This document shows, in pieces, positions 1-10,267 of a DNA stretch of 64,000 bases (positions within the stretch are counted from its first letter, which is position 1; each line of letters begins with the position of its first letter). The notes under the pieces are model-generated. The model worked only from the letters and a program-made list of their open reading frames with translations. It was not told the DNA's origin and made no database searches. Both the position numbers and the translations under genes were made by a program. The DNA is taken from NCBI GenBank assembly GCA_037501455.1, contig CM074856.1:48017001-48081000 (forward strand). The letters run 5' to 3'. Origin of the DNA: Lantana camara. Lineage: Eukaryota; Streptophyta; Magnoliopsida; Lamiales; Verbenaceae.

Positions 1-474
1 AATGTTTTAACTATAAAAGTAACATAAGTTTAAAATATAATAGCCATCGCCCGAGATTACAACTATCAAGTTTATTAATTAAAGTTCATATTATTGACAC
101 GTGGCCCTGGCGAGTGAGGGCTTTTCCAACCTTTCTCCAGTAGTGATTCATTACCGGCTAGTTGAAGTATCATGTGATCAAGCAATTCAGTTATGGTGTA
201 CACGTATTCATTTCATGAACTCCTTCACTCCGGGTGATGGCGGGTTTGCAAAGCCCTATCCATCCGTGCTACGCACGTCAGGAACATGACTCCCACGTGC
301 GGGATTCCTTCCTCCACCAATCTCCTAGTGGATTCAGGGGTCATCCCAGTGTTGAGGGGTGTATACAGAGCTACCCGTCAGCCCGATGCTTTCCCGGTTG
401 ACTCGTACACATACCCTCGGGCCCAGTGTGCTATCATGCTACTCGCCACTAAACAATCACTATATATTCACACT

Positions 475-533
475 ACATGCATTGCTTTGCATGACCATGC
501 TACTAATCGAACCACATGCATTGCTTTGCATGA
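475..533. repeat. Pair of identical 20-bp repeats
   Basis: ACATGCATTGCTTTGCATGA occurs at 475-494 and again at 514-533, 39 bp apart start to start. Each copy is itself partly palindromic (ATGCA...TGCAT). They lie inside the LTR and may be regulatory repeats, but no function can be shown. Confidence 0.7.
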
Positions 534-946
534 GTCCGATTTACTTGAAATTGTTTAAACGTTTAGAAGGAATTTAAGAAGATAGGTAAGTACCTTTTTA
601 GCTTTGAAAGTTCATATAAGGTTATAGGGTGTTATACAATTATTAACTAAACCTCACCTTTCTTGTGAAACGCAACAAGGATACGTTCTAGGGAGCTCGT
701 CCCTCGTTCACGACCTCGTGACCTGTGCAAACACGACGTGTACACATGAGATATGACCTAAAATGGACCAAATATGACGAACGGCGGAAATGTGTCGAGA
801 CGATCATGAAAATGCAATGTGGTATCATAACATGTTGTTTCACATCATATTAGCACATATTATAGCAATTCGGGGTCAAAGAAGTCGTTGGATCGAGGGG
901 TGAATTTCGTAATTTTATGCAGAAACTTTTGTTCTGCAACACAGGT

Positions 947-1172
947 GGGAACGGCCGTTCCGGTCCCCTTTGTAAAATGGGAACGGTCGTTCCCGTTTCT
1001 CCCCAAAAGCGCGCCAACGTTTTCCCATTTAAAACCCGCTGGAGCTGGGAACGGCCCTTCCGGGACGTAGGCCAAAATGGGAACGGCCGTTCCCAGTCTC
1101 GGCCGCCCCTTTATTTGAAAAGGTGGGAACGCCCGTTCCCACAATGCCTTGAGGCTGGGAACGGTCGTTCCC
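947..1172. repeat. Six palindromes GGGAACGGCCGTTCCC in three spaced pairs
   Basis: Copies or one-to-two-base variants start at 947, 979, 1047, 1079, 1125 and 1157. Each pair (947/979, 1047/1079, 1125/1157) is spaced exactly 32 bp start to start, about three helical turns, while the gaps between pairs differ (68 and 46 bp). The copies at 979, 1079, 1125 and 1157 are 16-bp palindromes with central changes; 947 and 1047 are extended by CCGG. The cluster lies about 0.9-1.15 kb from the LTR start at 2088. It could be an array of protein-binding sites or a family-specific satellite-like expansion. Confidence 0.85.
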
Positions 1173-2088
1173 AGTTCTGCAACTGAAGAAAACAGAGCAG
1201 AACAGGGGAAGCTCTCGGCAATGGAACAACAAAGCCCCAAAATCCCATTTTTGATCCCCAAATGCTATAATTTCTGGGAGTATAATGCATTCAACTTCAA
1301 TAAATGATAATATAACACTTAGACACTCAAACTATGGAAATTTATCAAGGAATCCAAGGTTTCATGTTCATGATCAAACTTGATCATTCAAGCCAAATAT
1401 TCAAATATTCAAGCTAGAAATCATGCAATAATTCATGTTATGATCCTAAAATCATACTTTACACAACTAACAATTCATCTAGCACATCAAGCTCAAACCC
1501 TAGCCTATACCAACATGATCAAAATCATCCCTTCCATGCAACCAACCTTGAAGATGAAAGAAATGAAGAAGTATGATGATGATGATGATGATCACTCCCA
1601 AATTCCTTGAAAGATTTCTTGAAATCTTGATGATTGATGCAAAAGATCACTCTTCCTTTTCTCTTCTTTGAAACCGAGAGAGAGAGCAATTGTGTTTGGC
1701 AATTTTTGGATAAAATGAGCTCATGGAAGCTCATGGAAGAAATTATTACATGATTTATCCCTTGATTTTTGTGAAATGTATTAATTGCAATTTAATCCCT
1801 TAATTTATGAATTTATGCAATCAATTAGGCAACCATTTGAATTAAGCACAATCAAGCCCTTGAAATTTATGCAATTAAGTCCCTAGAGTTTCAAGAATTG
1901 CTCAACTAGGGACAATTTGACCATTTAAAATACTCTCGGCAATTATTTCATGCAATAAATATTTTCCATGTAATGAAATGATATTTTCAATGATACTAAT
2001 TCAAGTAATTCATATAAATAATGCTTCAAGAATTTTAATAAATTATAATGAAGCGTAAAAAGTTAATTAGAAAAATCGGGGCGTTACA

Positions 2089-3440
2089 GGTACAAAGCCC
2101 GGTTGGTAGCGAAGGGGTATACTCAGACTTTCGGGATTGACTACTTCGAGACCTTCTCCCCAGTGGCGAAGCTGGATACGGTTCAGGTACTTCTATCTGT
2201 TGCTGCTAACTTGGAATGGCCACTACACCAGTTTGATGTAAAAAACGCCTTTTTGCATGGGGACCTGTCAGAAGAGGTCTACATGGAACCACCTCCAGGA
2301 TTTGGAGGAAGCTTTGGGAGGAACGAAGTATGTAAACTCCGAAAAGCTCTGTATGGATTAAAGCAATCACCCCGGGCATGGTTTGGCAGGTTTACTTTGG
2401 CAATGCAGAGGCATGGATATGTTCAGAGTAACTCAGACCATACATTGTTTTTGAAACAAAGAGGAGAACTGATCACGTGCCTAATTATTTATGTGGACGA
2501 CATGGTCATAACGGGGAGTGATACAGAAGAAATAAATCAGCTCAGAAAGAATCTCTTCAGAGAATTCGAGATGAAGGACCTCGGGGGGCTGAAGTACTTC
2601 CTCGGGATTGAAGTCTTGCGGTCAAAACAAGGAATCTTTATCTCTCAAAGAAAGTATGTCCTTGATTTACTTGCCAAAACTGGTATGGTTGATTGCAAGC
2701 CAATTGAAACCCCGATACAGGTGAATCACAAGCTAAGGATGGATGAAAATGGGGAACCAGCCGACAAGGGATGATATCAACGTCTAGTTGGTAAGCTGAT
2801 TTACTTGTCACATACGAGATCGGATATCGCGTACGCAGTGGGGATTGTAAGTCAATTCATGCATCAACCACAGAAGGAACATATGGAAGCAGTCATACGA
2901 ATCATCAGGTATCTCAAAGGGTCGATCGGGACAGGAATCATGTTTGGCAGGCATGGGCATTTAAACATTGAAGCCTATACTGACGCTGATTGGGCAGGAA
3001 ATCCAAAGGACAGAAGATCCACCTCCGGATTCTTTACTTTGGTTGGGGGAAACGTAGTGACATGGCGGAGTAAGAAACAGAAGGTTGTAGCCTTATCTAG
3101 TGCAGAGGCTGAATTCAGAGGTGTAGCAAAGGGCATGACTGAAGTGATATGGTTAAGAAAACTGATGACAGAGATTGGCATTGCTCCCACCGTTCCTACA
3201 CCACTCTGGTGTGATAACAGAGCTGCCATTAGTATCTCAGAGAATCCTGTCCAACATGATAGGATGAAGCACGTGGAAGTGGACCGGCATTTTATTAAAG
3301 AAAAACTTGAAAGTGGTATCATCACGATTCCGTTCGTCAGGTCAGAGGATCAGCTAGCCGTTATCTTGACCAAGGCAGTCACAGGCCAAGTGTTCCAAAC
3401 GGCGTTAGGCAAGTTAAGGATTGACGACTCCATCACTTAA
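2089..3440 (+). pseudogene. Ty1/copia reverse transcriptase-RNase H, 5'-truncated
   Basis: The frame opens in mid-RT at 2091 (YKARLVAKGYTQ), directly after the LTR insertion, and runs to TAA at 3440. The RT core motif IIYVDDM and the downstream LGGLKYFLGIEV block are present. After an in-frame TGA at 2772-2774 come YQRLVGKLIYL and the RNase H domain (YTDADWAGNPKDRRSTSGFF, then SSAEAEF and LWCDN). In the intact family this is the C-terminal half of a gag-pol polyprotein. The rest of the element must lie left of the window, beyond the inserted LTR. The stop codon and truncation make it a non-autonomous relic. Confidence 0.9.
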
Positions 3441-3441
3441 C

Positions 3442-3645
3442 TTGAGGGGGAGTGTTGGATAGGGCGTATATTTGGTATAGTTGACTACGCCCGATATGGT
3501 AGTGATTAGCCTGATTTGTAGCGATATTGTTTCCCTTGTACGTTGATATATACTCCTGCTCACTTGTATCCCTGTAACAGAATATAGACAAACAATCAAT
3601 ACAATGAATTCAATTGAGTTTTTTCCCAAATTCCATGTTTTAACA
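3442..3645 (+). mobile_element. Copia polypurine tract and short 3' LTR
   Basis: A purine tract (TTGAGGGGGAG, to 3452) follows the RNase H stop, then an LTR from TGTTGG at 3453 to TTAACA at 3645. It is about 193 bp, with TG/CA ends and a short inverted repeat (TGTT/AACA). It contains a TATA-like stretch near 3548. The small size is normal for copia elements. Confidence 0.8.
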
Positions 3646-3682
3646 GTAAATTTAGAAAATATCAAAGAACATTGATGAATTA

Positions 3683-3850
3683 AACCATATCAAAAGAGAG
3701 GCTAATGGAGCTGCTGATATGTTAGCTCGTTTGGTTGGGGCATCAGGATCACAGTTGGGATGCACGCCGGTGAATATGGATGGCACCGAAGGAGATGATA
3801 AGTAGTTTGGCCTTCTTGTTCGTTGTTTACCCACGGAAAAAAAAAAAAAA
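3683..3850 (+). pseudogene. LINE 3' fragment: RNase H tail with poly(A)
   Basis: The translation contains IKREANGAADMLARL, the end of the RNase H (RVT_3) domain of plant non-LTR elements, with a stop TAG at 3803-3805, then a run of 14 A at 3837-3850. The second NAC block (near 53175) lacks this piece: its sequence runs straight from GAATTA into CAGGCCACTCGTTAT, matching the DNA on either side of 3683-3850. It is therefore a 5'-truncated LINE insertion specific to this copy. Confidence 0.65.
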
Positions 3851-5138
3851 CTGGTCACACTTTATCCGCTCTTTACATCTCTCAAGAAACATCAACATGG
3901 AAAACCTATGACGACATTTTGCCTGCTTTAGGATTCTGTCGTAAAGAGAAAGACAACTAGGAATCATAGGATGGAAAGGAGTTTGCTGATTTGTCACATT
4001 ACACAAACCTCCCTTGTATCTGTTTCACAAAGTACCCCTGCCTGTGTGAAAGCTTCTTTTACAACTGCATAATTGGACGTGTAATTTGTGTATTATTCAT
4101 ATATCATTATATCTGTACATGCATCGGCACAGTGCTCAGATTGTTAAGAGAATTAATTCCTTGCATTTTGATGTATAGTTTGATTAGGTTCAACTCTAGT
4201 ATATGTAGTTTTCCTTTTTTCCCTTTTGGGGCCTTCCGGTTTCGGAAATAAGTGAGGGGGAGAAAAGGATTTCTCACTTTTATGTTCTTCATTTTTCAGG
4301 AAAAAGAATTACTCCAAACAAATCGTTTTCTTTCTTATGCATGTTCATATATCAGCTTCGAATGAATGTTGAAAGAATTGGGATTTGGTTTGATTCTATC
4401 TTTTCTTTACAATTGGTATGTTAAACTATAATTTGGAAACAACAGTTTTTAATGAGACTTTTGTTGATTTAGCAGAAAGTTATGAAGTGTGACTGTCTTA
4501 TTGAAAACCAAAGAGTTAACACACACAGGCTTCCTGGATTGAAAATCAGAACTTTAATAAACTTTTGCTTTTCTCGATTAGTCTTTCCACATAACGCACA
4601 AAGAGACACAGAGGCTAGCTTCCTGCATTTAACCTTAATAAAATATAAGGGTCGATTACACGAGCTTCCCCTGCAAATATTGGTAATTACACAAATCTCC
4701 TCTCTTATTCTCAAAATTACCAATAAATCTTCTTAAAAATTAAATCAAAGCTGAATACTTTTATTCAGAAACTTTATGAACATCATCAATGTAATTTGTT
4801 GTGTAACAATCATTTACAAGGGGTATGTGTAATTTCAAAATCAAGAGAACAGTCGAACTAGTGTCAGGGGAGGGATCTGTAATTATTGGAAAATACAAGC
4901 TAGTGCTTCTGGACAACCAAACAGGCATGCAAGCACAAGCGAATAAATAATAATTATATTCAATATAAACAACAGAGCAGAAGTATGGATTGAAAGATAC
5001 TCTTATCTCATGAATAAACGTTTAAACTACATATTTGATTGTTTTCCGACCGAACTAAGTATTGATGGGATAGTTAAAAAGCTCCCAATACACAAATTAA
5101 ACTACAATCAATTGACATTTTACAATCTTTTGCAGTGA
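3851..5138. other. Non-coding flank downstream of NAC copy 1
   Basis: No convincing gene. This stretch is similar along its length to 53190-54754 (flank of NAC copy 2), and its 4470-4900 part is similar to 59440-59780 and 63240-63650. It is the 3' side of a duplicated block containing the NAC gene; short ORFs here are in diverging, AT-rich DNA. Confidence 0.6.
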
Positions 5139-5290
5139 TCATAACATATAATGAGGCAAGCAAATGGAACTAGGTTGTCCTTCCACAAAGGATGTTAGTG
5201 GCTCATCATCCATCCCTCCAAGCAAAGCATCAATGTCGAAAAGCTCTGACTCTGCCCATTCTAGGTCGACGTTGCATAAGTCGTGTTGGG
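5139..5290 (-). pseudogene. Stranded C-terminal tail of NAC copy 1
   Basis: This is the former 3' end of the upstream NAC frame, shifted by the single-base loss. It reads HDLCNVDLEWAESELFDIDA followed by LLGGMDDEP, matching residues near 268-303 of copy 2. It is acidic and aromatic-rich, as plant activation tails often are. Its conservation suggests that the frameshift is recent. Confidence 0.7.
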
Positions 5291-6037
5291 GCTGTATAAC
5301 GCCTTTCGTTGCTTCTTCATCAACTGTTGGTCGCATGCATCGTCTTCCACTGGTGACCTCTTGTTGTTGCTTGATGACGAAGGCTGCGCTGGAATCATCA
5401 TCAGATTTCGATCTTGAAGATAATCTGGCACCACCAAAGATCGTTTTTGATGGCCGCCATTAGTCTGATCTTGAAGAATATCTGACCCCACCAAAGCACG
5501 TTCTTGATTGCCGCTATTCCTTTTATTTGATTTCAAGATTCTTGTGATCTTACACAACACAAGATCCTTGTTGATGATATTGTTCTTCGTCAATGAAACG
5601 CCGTCCAAGGAGTACTCGTGCATTATCCAATGACCAAATGTGGAATCGGGTTCATACTGAAACATCTTTGTACATCCGATGACTTCGCCCGTTCTTGAAC
5701 TTATGATCTTCTTGGGAGCAGTTTGGCCACCCCAAGTACCTGAACCTGCCCTTCTCAAAAACCTCTTCGCATTCGGACTTACTTTGACGAGATTGGTGAA
5801 CACATATATTGTCTTCTTTCCATCGTCTTCTCTGTTGGTATGACAATAAAAGGAATTTGGATCATCAATAATACCTGCAAACACATCCCATGGCGCATTG
5901 TTGTTGCCATATATTTTTCTCTCCAGAAAATCATCCGAAGGCAATGGCTGATCCATCGCCCTCATAAGCAAATATGGATGGATGAGCACTTCGTCACTCG
6001 GCTCGAACTGAAACCCTGGAGGCATCATCATCTTCAT
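5261..6037 (-). CDS. NAC-domain transcription factor, copy 1, C-terminus frameshifted
   Basis: A DNA-binding NAC protein of 258 aa, acting in the nucleus. The divergent NAC domain can be followed in order: PPGFQFEPSDEVLIHPYL (residues 6-23, subdomain A), APWDVF (48-53), YVFTNLVKVSPN (78-89) and AGSGTWGG (97-104), then WIMHEYSLDG (137-146) and NKDLVLCKI (156-164). The frame is uninterrupted, whereas most NAC genes have introns within the domain, so it may be retro-derived. Compared with copy 2 (54755-55708), one base is missing near 5285. This sends the end into a different frame (stop at 5261) and strands the acidic tail (AESELFDIDALLGG) in another frame at about 5139-5285. The protein is thus shortened by about 50 residues and may have lost activation function. 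The start is fixed by identity with copy 2. Confidence 0.85.
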   Translation of the reverse strand: MKMMMPPGFQFEPSDEVLIHPYLLMRAMDQPLPSDDFLERKIYGNNNAPWDVFAGIIDDPNSFYCHTNREDDGKKTIYVFTNLVKVSPNAKRFLRRAGSGTWGGQTAPKKIISSRTGEVIGCTKMFQYEPDSTFGHWIMHEYSLDGVSLTKNNIINKDLVLCKITRILKSNKRNSGNQERALVGSDILQDQTNGGHQKRSLVVPDYLQDRNLMMIPAQPSSSSNNKRSPVEDDACDQQLMKKQRKALYSPNTTYATST

Positions 6038-6141
6038 CTTCTCTCAACAAAATTAATCGAATTTTCTCCTGTGCTGTTAAGAATCTCTAAGCATAAAATC
6101 TCACTTCCCGTACGTTAAGAAAAATAATGGTTAAAAGGGTA

Positions 6142-6149
6142 TATTTATA
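6142..6149 (-). promoter_or_regulatory. TATA box of NAC copy 1
   Basis: TATAAATA on the minus strand, about 105 bp upstream of the ATG at 6037. The surrounding sequence (GCAGCAAGAG, then CCTCAAGTTTCCATGAATTC on the plus strand) is conserved upstream of copy 2 and of the chimeric gene at 60164-61027, which supports a shared promoter. Confidence 0.6.
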
Positions 6150-7075
6150 GCAGCAAGAGTGAGATTGATTTCCTCAAGTTTCCATGAATTCTTACGTACG
6201 CAAGAAAGTGGTAGCACATGATCTTTAACGACTAACAACTAACTAACAATGATGGTAAAGGAAAAGAGTTCGAAATAAAAATTATGAAGTATTACTCAAA
6301 TTCTAAGTTTAATTCTAATGCTAATCAAATTCTAAGTTTAATTTACTCAAATTCTAACGTTAGGAACTTAATTATAATCCTAATCCAAATCTAATCTTAA
6401 GTCTAGTCCCTATTGAATTCTATGCTAATTCTAATCAATTAATTCTTATCTCTATAAATCGTTTAATATACTGAATATTGTTAATAAAGATAATTCAGTT
6501 CTTTAGTCAGATAATTTTCTTGACTATAATCTGATTTGTGGGCCATTAATTAAAAAAATGATATAATGCTGAAAATTGAAAAATAGTGGTTTTGAACTTT
6601 TGGCATTTGGGACATGGAAGTTTGATTTAAACATGTCATCTTAAATATTGTTGGCTAATCATAATAGGGTCAGTTATTTATGAGGACCAAATATTCTCAA
6701 AAGTTATCCTAAACCCCCTAGTTTCAAACTGCAACCATATTTCCACTTCTTCGGCAACGAGAGCTAACAGCGACGACTGCAGGATAAAGATAGGTGGGGA
6801 CAACGGCAACGAAGACAGCAGGATATTCATAAGCGGCGGGAACGAGAATCGATTTAATTGATTTAGTCATCGTACCCTATTTCCTGTGCTGCTTTAAGGT
6901 ATTCTCCGCGTATGAATGTTAATTGAATGTATTCTTGGCGTTATTTGAATGTTAATTATGTCAATTAGACAGTATAATTCACTGATAATTTGTATCGAAT
7001 TGAATTGCGGATAATTTGTATCGAATCGAATTGTTGATCCTCTGCAAACTGATAGTTCAAATTGGCATTCTGAAG
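6150..7075. other. Upstream region of NAC copy 1 and intergenic DNA
   Basis: No gene seen. The part at 6290-6560 is AT-rich with repeated CAAATTCTAAGTTTAATT units. It is shared with 56060-56400 and 61270-61530, so it belongs to the duplicated NAC block. From about 6720 the sequence is less AT-rich and may be the leader of the relic starting at 7076. Confidence 0.5.
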
Positions 7076-9303
7076 ATGGCGTTGTCCGGTGAAGAAGCTC
7101 AAGACAAGTAAATCCTAGGAAGTTGTTGGTTTAAAGACGAAATTACGGTATTTCTAATTCGGCGGAGCGCGTCAGTGGAGGAGATTCACACGCAACTTGG
7201 TGAAGAGTGTGTTGGAAAACAGGAATCAGAAAGCAGCGGAATTTAAAATTTTTTCCAACAAAAGGATCTTGGACTCGCAATCGTGTATCCAAATTCGTAG
7301 AGTTAGAAAACTTACTTTTCTTTTATTCTTTCTTGAAGCGTTTCAAGTCACCCAAGAACGCTCTTCTCTCGGCTTGATCCCCTCTCCTTGGTAAAGCTCG
7401 AATCTTCAAACTTCTAACTTGAAGCTCTCTAGAGATAGTCCACCAACTTGATCACAATCTAACTAGTAAGGATGCTAGTTCTCTAGTTAGTGTTTAGGCT
7501 TAACCTAGGGTTTATTTGATCTTGGAGAAAGGAAGGTGTTCAACACATGAACCAAAAGAATTGCCAATTAGCTCTAAAGGGGAGCATGAGCTCCTCTATA
7601 TATAGGTAAGGGAGAGGGACGGCCGAAACCAGGATTTGGTCCCTCTCTCTCCTATTACTTGATCATCAAGTATTTTTGAACTTTGACTTTGAATTCTAAT
7701 TCAAATCAACTTTCAAGAGAGCTAAAAATATCCAAACTATTTTTGGATAATTTTATACTTTATTTATTTAAAATAAATAACTTATTTCATCTAATTAATT
7801 AATTAATTAACTAGATTATTTTTCTCCAAAATTAGACTTTCTTTTTAATTCAAAATTAAACCAAAGTCTATTAAATAATTAACACATTTAATTATTTAAT
7901 ATATATATATCATATATATACATATACACGTGTCCCAAGGACACGTGCTCCTCACGTGACCCACACGTGTGGAACCCCTTTGGCCCGATTAACTCGTTTA
8001 ATCATTTTAAAGCCTCAACTCATGTAACCAAGTTGTTGTGTGTGACCCTCTAGGTTCTCAATTCAATTAGCAGTGATCCCAATTAATTAATTCACTAATT
8101 AATTAATCAGTGCACAGATTAAACGACCATAGTCTAGCAACAAGTGTTTAACCCCTAGCTGAATTGGAATGTTCGGATTCGACATAACCTTTAAGTCATT
8201 GATTCATGTGAGATACAATCCTCCTACTTACTATCTCTCAACCAACATCTAGGGTAAGGGAATAATCAGAACCCTAATAATCCAGTCTTAAAGCTAAGTG
8301 CATTTCATATCCATTTGATCTCAATCCAAGAAACCCTTTTCTTGATGTCTTGATCTACTGCCTTGGCCAAGGACTCCATATGGCATATGAATGACTTACA
8401 CAATAAGAGATCACCTTGCAAATGCAAGTGTAGGTCCTTTCTTGATTCTCATTCACTTTCATGAATCACTTGTGCAGCCCCAGCATAAGCCTTGAATCAG
8501 TTGTCTAAGGCGACACCCTTTAAAGCTTATACCTAAGACTACAGAGTTAACTCATAAAGTGACAAGGAACCTCAAGTCTTAGGATCAATTAATCACATCA
8601 ATAACTCGTGAGATATTTCCTAATCTGGAAGTTTCCATTTCCTGAAATAGAAACTTCCTTTCCCATTTAGGAATGTTCTCACACGGGGCACCTCAGTGAA
8701 CTTACTTATTAAAGTAAGCACCCTCATGTATCACGCACGTATCAACTATACACTTTGCACTTCCATGAAATAAGGTGGTCCTTCTTAAGGGCGTGATCCC
8801 ACAAGCAAGCCTTAGAGGAGTCAGGTTGACACTTCCACTGTCGGTAGGACTCATCGGCTTGGAGTATTTTACTAATCATGACTTATGTGATATAGGGCTC
8901 GTTTCATGAACCATTTCACCTAAATGGCAGAGTCCTAAAGTCATCAGGATTAGGGGAGTTCTCATACATGCACAGATAAAGTAATCGCATACCAAACAAG
9001 AGCATATAAAGAAGTGTTACCTCAATTCGTTATTTCATTCAAAGATTGTCTGTGATTACAATAAGGAAAAGCACAAAGCGGATATACAATCGGCTTTCTA
9101 GGGCACTATTCCTAATAGAGTGGTCAGACTTCAACCCTGATACTTACGTGGTACAATACCTCGCACCCCATAAAAAAGGTTTGTGGGTTAGTTTGTGGTG
9201 CGATGGGCAGATTCCGACTATGATCCAACTGCATGAACTTGCTAAACTCAAAATTATTGAGATGGGGGCGATTCGGCCTCCTGCCTATTTAGGTGGGAAG
9301 TAG
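7076..9303 (+). pseudogene. Small unknown gene split by a solo LTR
   Basis: I do not recognise the product. From ATG 7076 the frame reads MALSGEEAQDK, an in-frame TAA at 7109-7111, then CWFKDEITVFLIRRSASVEE. At 7209 it is cut by a 1.9-kb LTR. Leaving out the LTR and one target-site copy, the same frame resumes at 9123 (SDFNPDTYVVQYLAPHKK) and ends in TAG at 9301-9303. The total would be about 115 codons. Downstream, a GT...AG interval at about 9319-9391 could be an intron in the trailer. The continuity across the insertion shows the two halves were one gene; the stop codon and insertion say it is now broken, unless the first ATG is not used. Confidence 0.55.
7210..9117. mobile_element. Solo LTR, 1.9 kb, TSD GAGTG
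   Basis: It begins TGTTGGAAAACAG and ends GGGCACTATTCCTAATA (the terminal CA appears mutated to TA). A perfect 5-bp target duplication GAGTG flanks it (7205-7209 and 9118-9122). It has no coding capacity. Internal features include (TTAA)-rich blocks, a CTCTATATATAG tract near 7594 and a hairpin-like ACACGTGTCC/GGACACGTG at about 7926-7946. No internal retrotransposon sequence is present, so it is a solo LTR left by LTR-LTR recombination, or a short LTR-only derivative. Confidence 0.75.
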
Positions 9304-10189
9304 GCATCATCAGAGAAGGTATGAGATTTTTAATTTATTCTATTTTGTATTAACACTATACTAATTCTGGTTAGTAATCTCATTCTGTGTCAGGAAGAGA
9401 AGATATAACCCCTACGCCTACGGTTCATGCTTGGCCACTGTTCGTTCTAAAGTTGAGGATTGACCAGATCTACTGTGTGTTCTGGAGTTGAGGATTGATT
9501 ATTTTTATACACTCCCTGTTATGATTGTTTCTGCTTATTTGAAACTATGTTAATAAATTTCTTAAAGATGCTTTTTCTTAATTTGATCTATAGAAATGAA
9601 TTGCTTGTTCAGGTTATTTGGTTGTTGTAATAATGCAGACTTTATTGAGTGACGGTTTAAATATGCGTAGTTGAAAGCAGACTTTGTTGAGTGAAGGGTT
9701 AAATATGCGTAGTTGAAAGCGGACTTTGAGTCGGAGAGGTATACCTAAATGAGTTTTGGGAATTACTATGTGATTTTGCTTTAGATTTCTGCCTTAAAAG
9801 CTTGAATAAAATTTTCTCTCAAAATTCTCTCTTTGTCGATCGAGAGAAAATTTCAGTAAAATTAACTTACGAGAATTATTGAGGACCCTTTTATATAGGC
9901 TATGAAAATATTTTTCTCAGGAACTAAAATATAATATCACCATCTTCGGGAGTAGATGCGTCGGTTGGAAACACTTTGAGTCATAAATGTCAAAAGTTCA
10001 CTAGTCACATGAGTCCTAACCGATGATTTTGGGGGGCTTATGATGTAGAATGAAACTTAGGATGTGGGATGATATCCCACTGACATCTAGCGTGATGATG
10101 AACCATCCAACACATGCCACGTGACCGGGAGGGGCCACACAAGTGCAATTACGTAAAGAAACAATTCTCTCTAGGAAAGGTGATTTCCG
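9304..10189. other. Intergenic DNA with a 42-bp tandem repeat
   Basis: Two copies of a 42-bp unit (GCAGACTTTRTTGAGTGA...) lie at 9635-9676 and 9677-9718, with a partial third copy after them. No gene is visible in the rest. Confidence 0.5.
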
Positions 10190-10267
10190 GTGCGCTTCAT
10201 CAGGCCAAAACCACCCTTGCCGGTATTTTGTTGTGGCGATTTTCATGTCGCCGCTTGTTGCGCCCTC

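Larger units (their letters stand above)
1..2088 (-). mobile_element. Large LTR of a Ty3/gypsy-like element, cut by the window start
   Basis: On the minus strand the sequence begins at 2088 with TGTAACGCCCCGATTTT, a start much like the solo LTR at 18112 (TGTAACACCCCGCATTTT), and on the plus strand it ends GGGGCGTTACA. Immediately to the right, copia reverse transcriptase coding sequence begins in mid-gene, so this element is inserted in that copia element; the right target-site copy would be GGTAC (2089-2093), and the left copy lies outside the window. No credible protein is encoded: the short ORFs are low-complexity or palindrome-driven. Around 1540-1740 the minus strand has a CT-rich, leader-like stretch. 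Long LTRs of this type are known from chromovirus (Tekay/Del-like) elements; the lineage is inferred from the terminal sequence only. Confidence 0.6.

Noticed and set aside
947..1172. CRISPR-like array of repeats
   Set aside because: Repeats are 16-bp palindromes with variable gaps in a plant LTR; no cas genes and an irregular overall period.
860..1261. ORFs on both strands through the palindrome region
   Set aside because: Both strands stay open only because the repeated palindrome lacks stops; the proteins are repeats of ERPFP/NGRS-type peptides, not a gene.
1541..1610. Poly-Asp / poly-His ORFs
   Set aside because: Caused by a short GATGATGAT microsatellite in the LTR.
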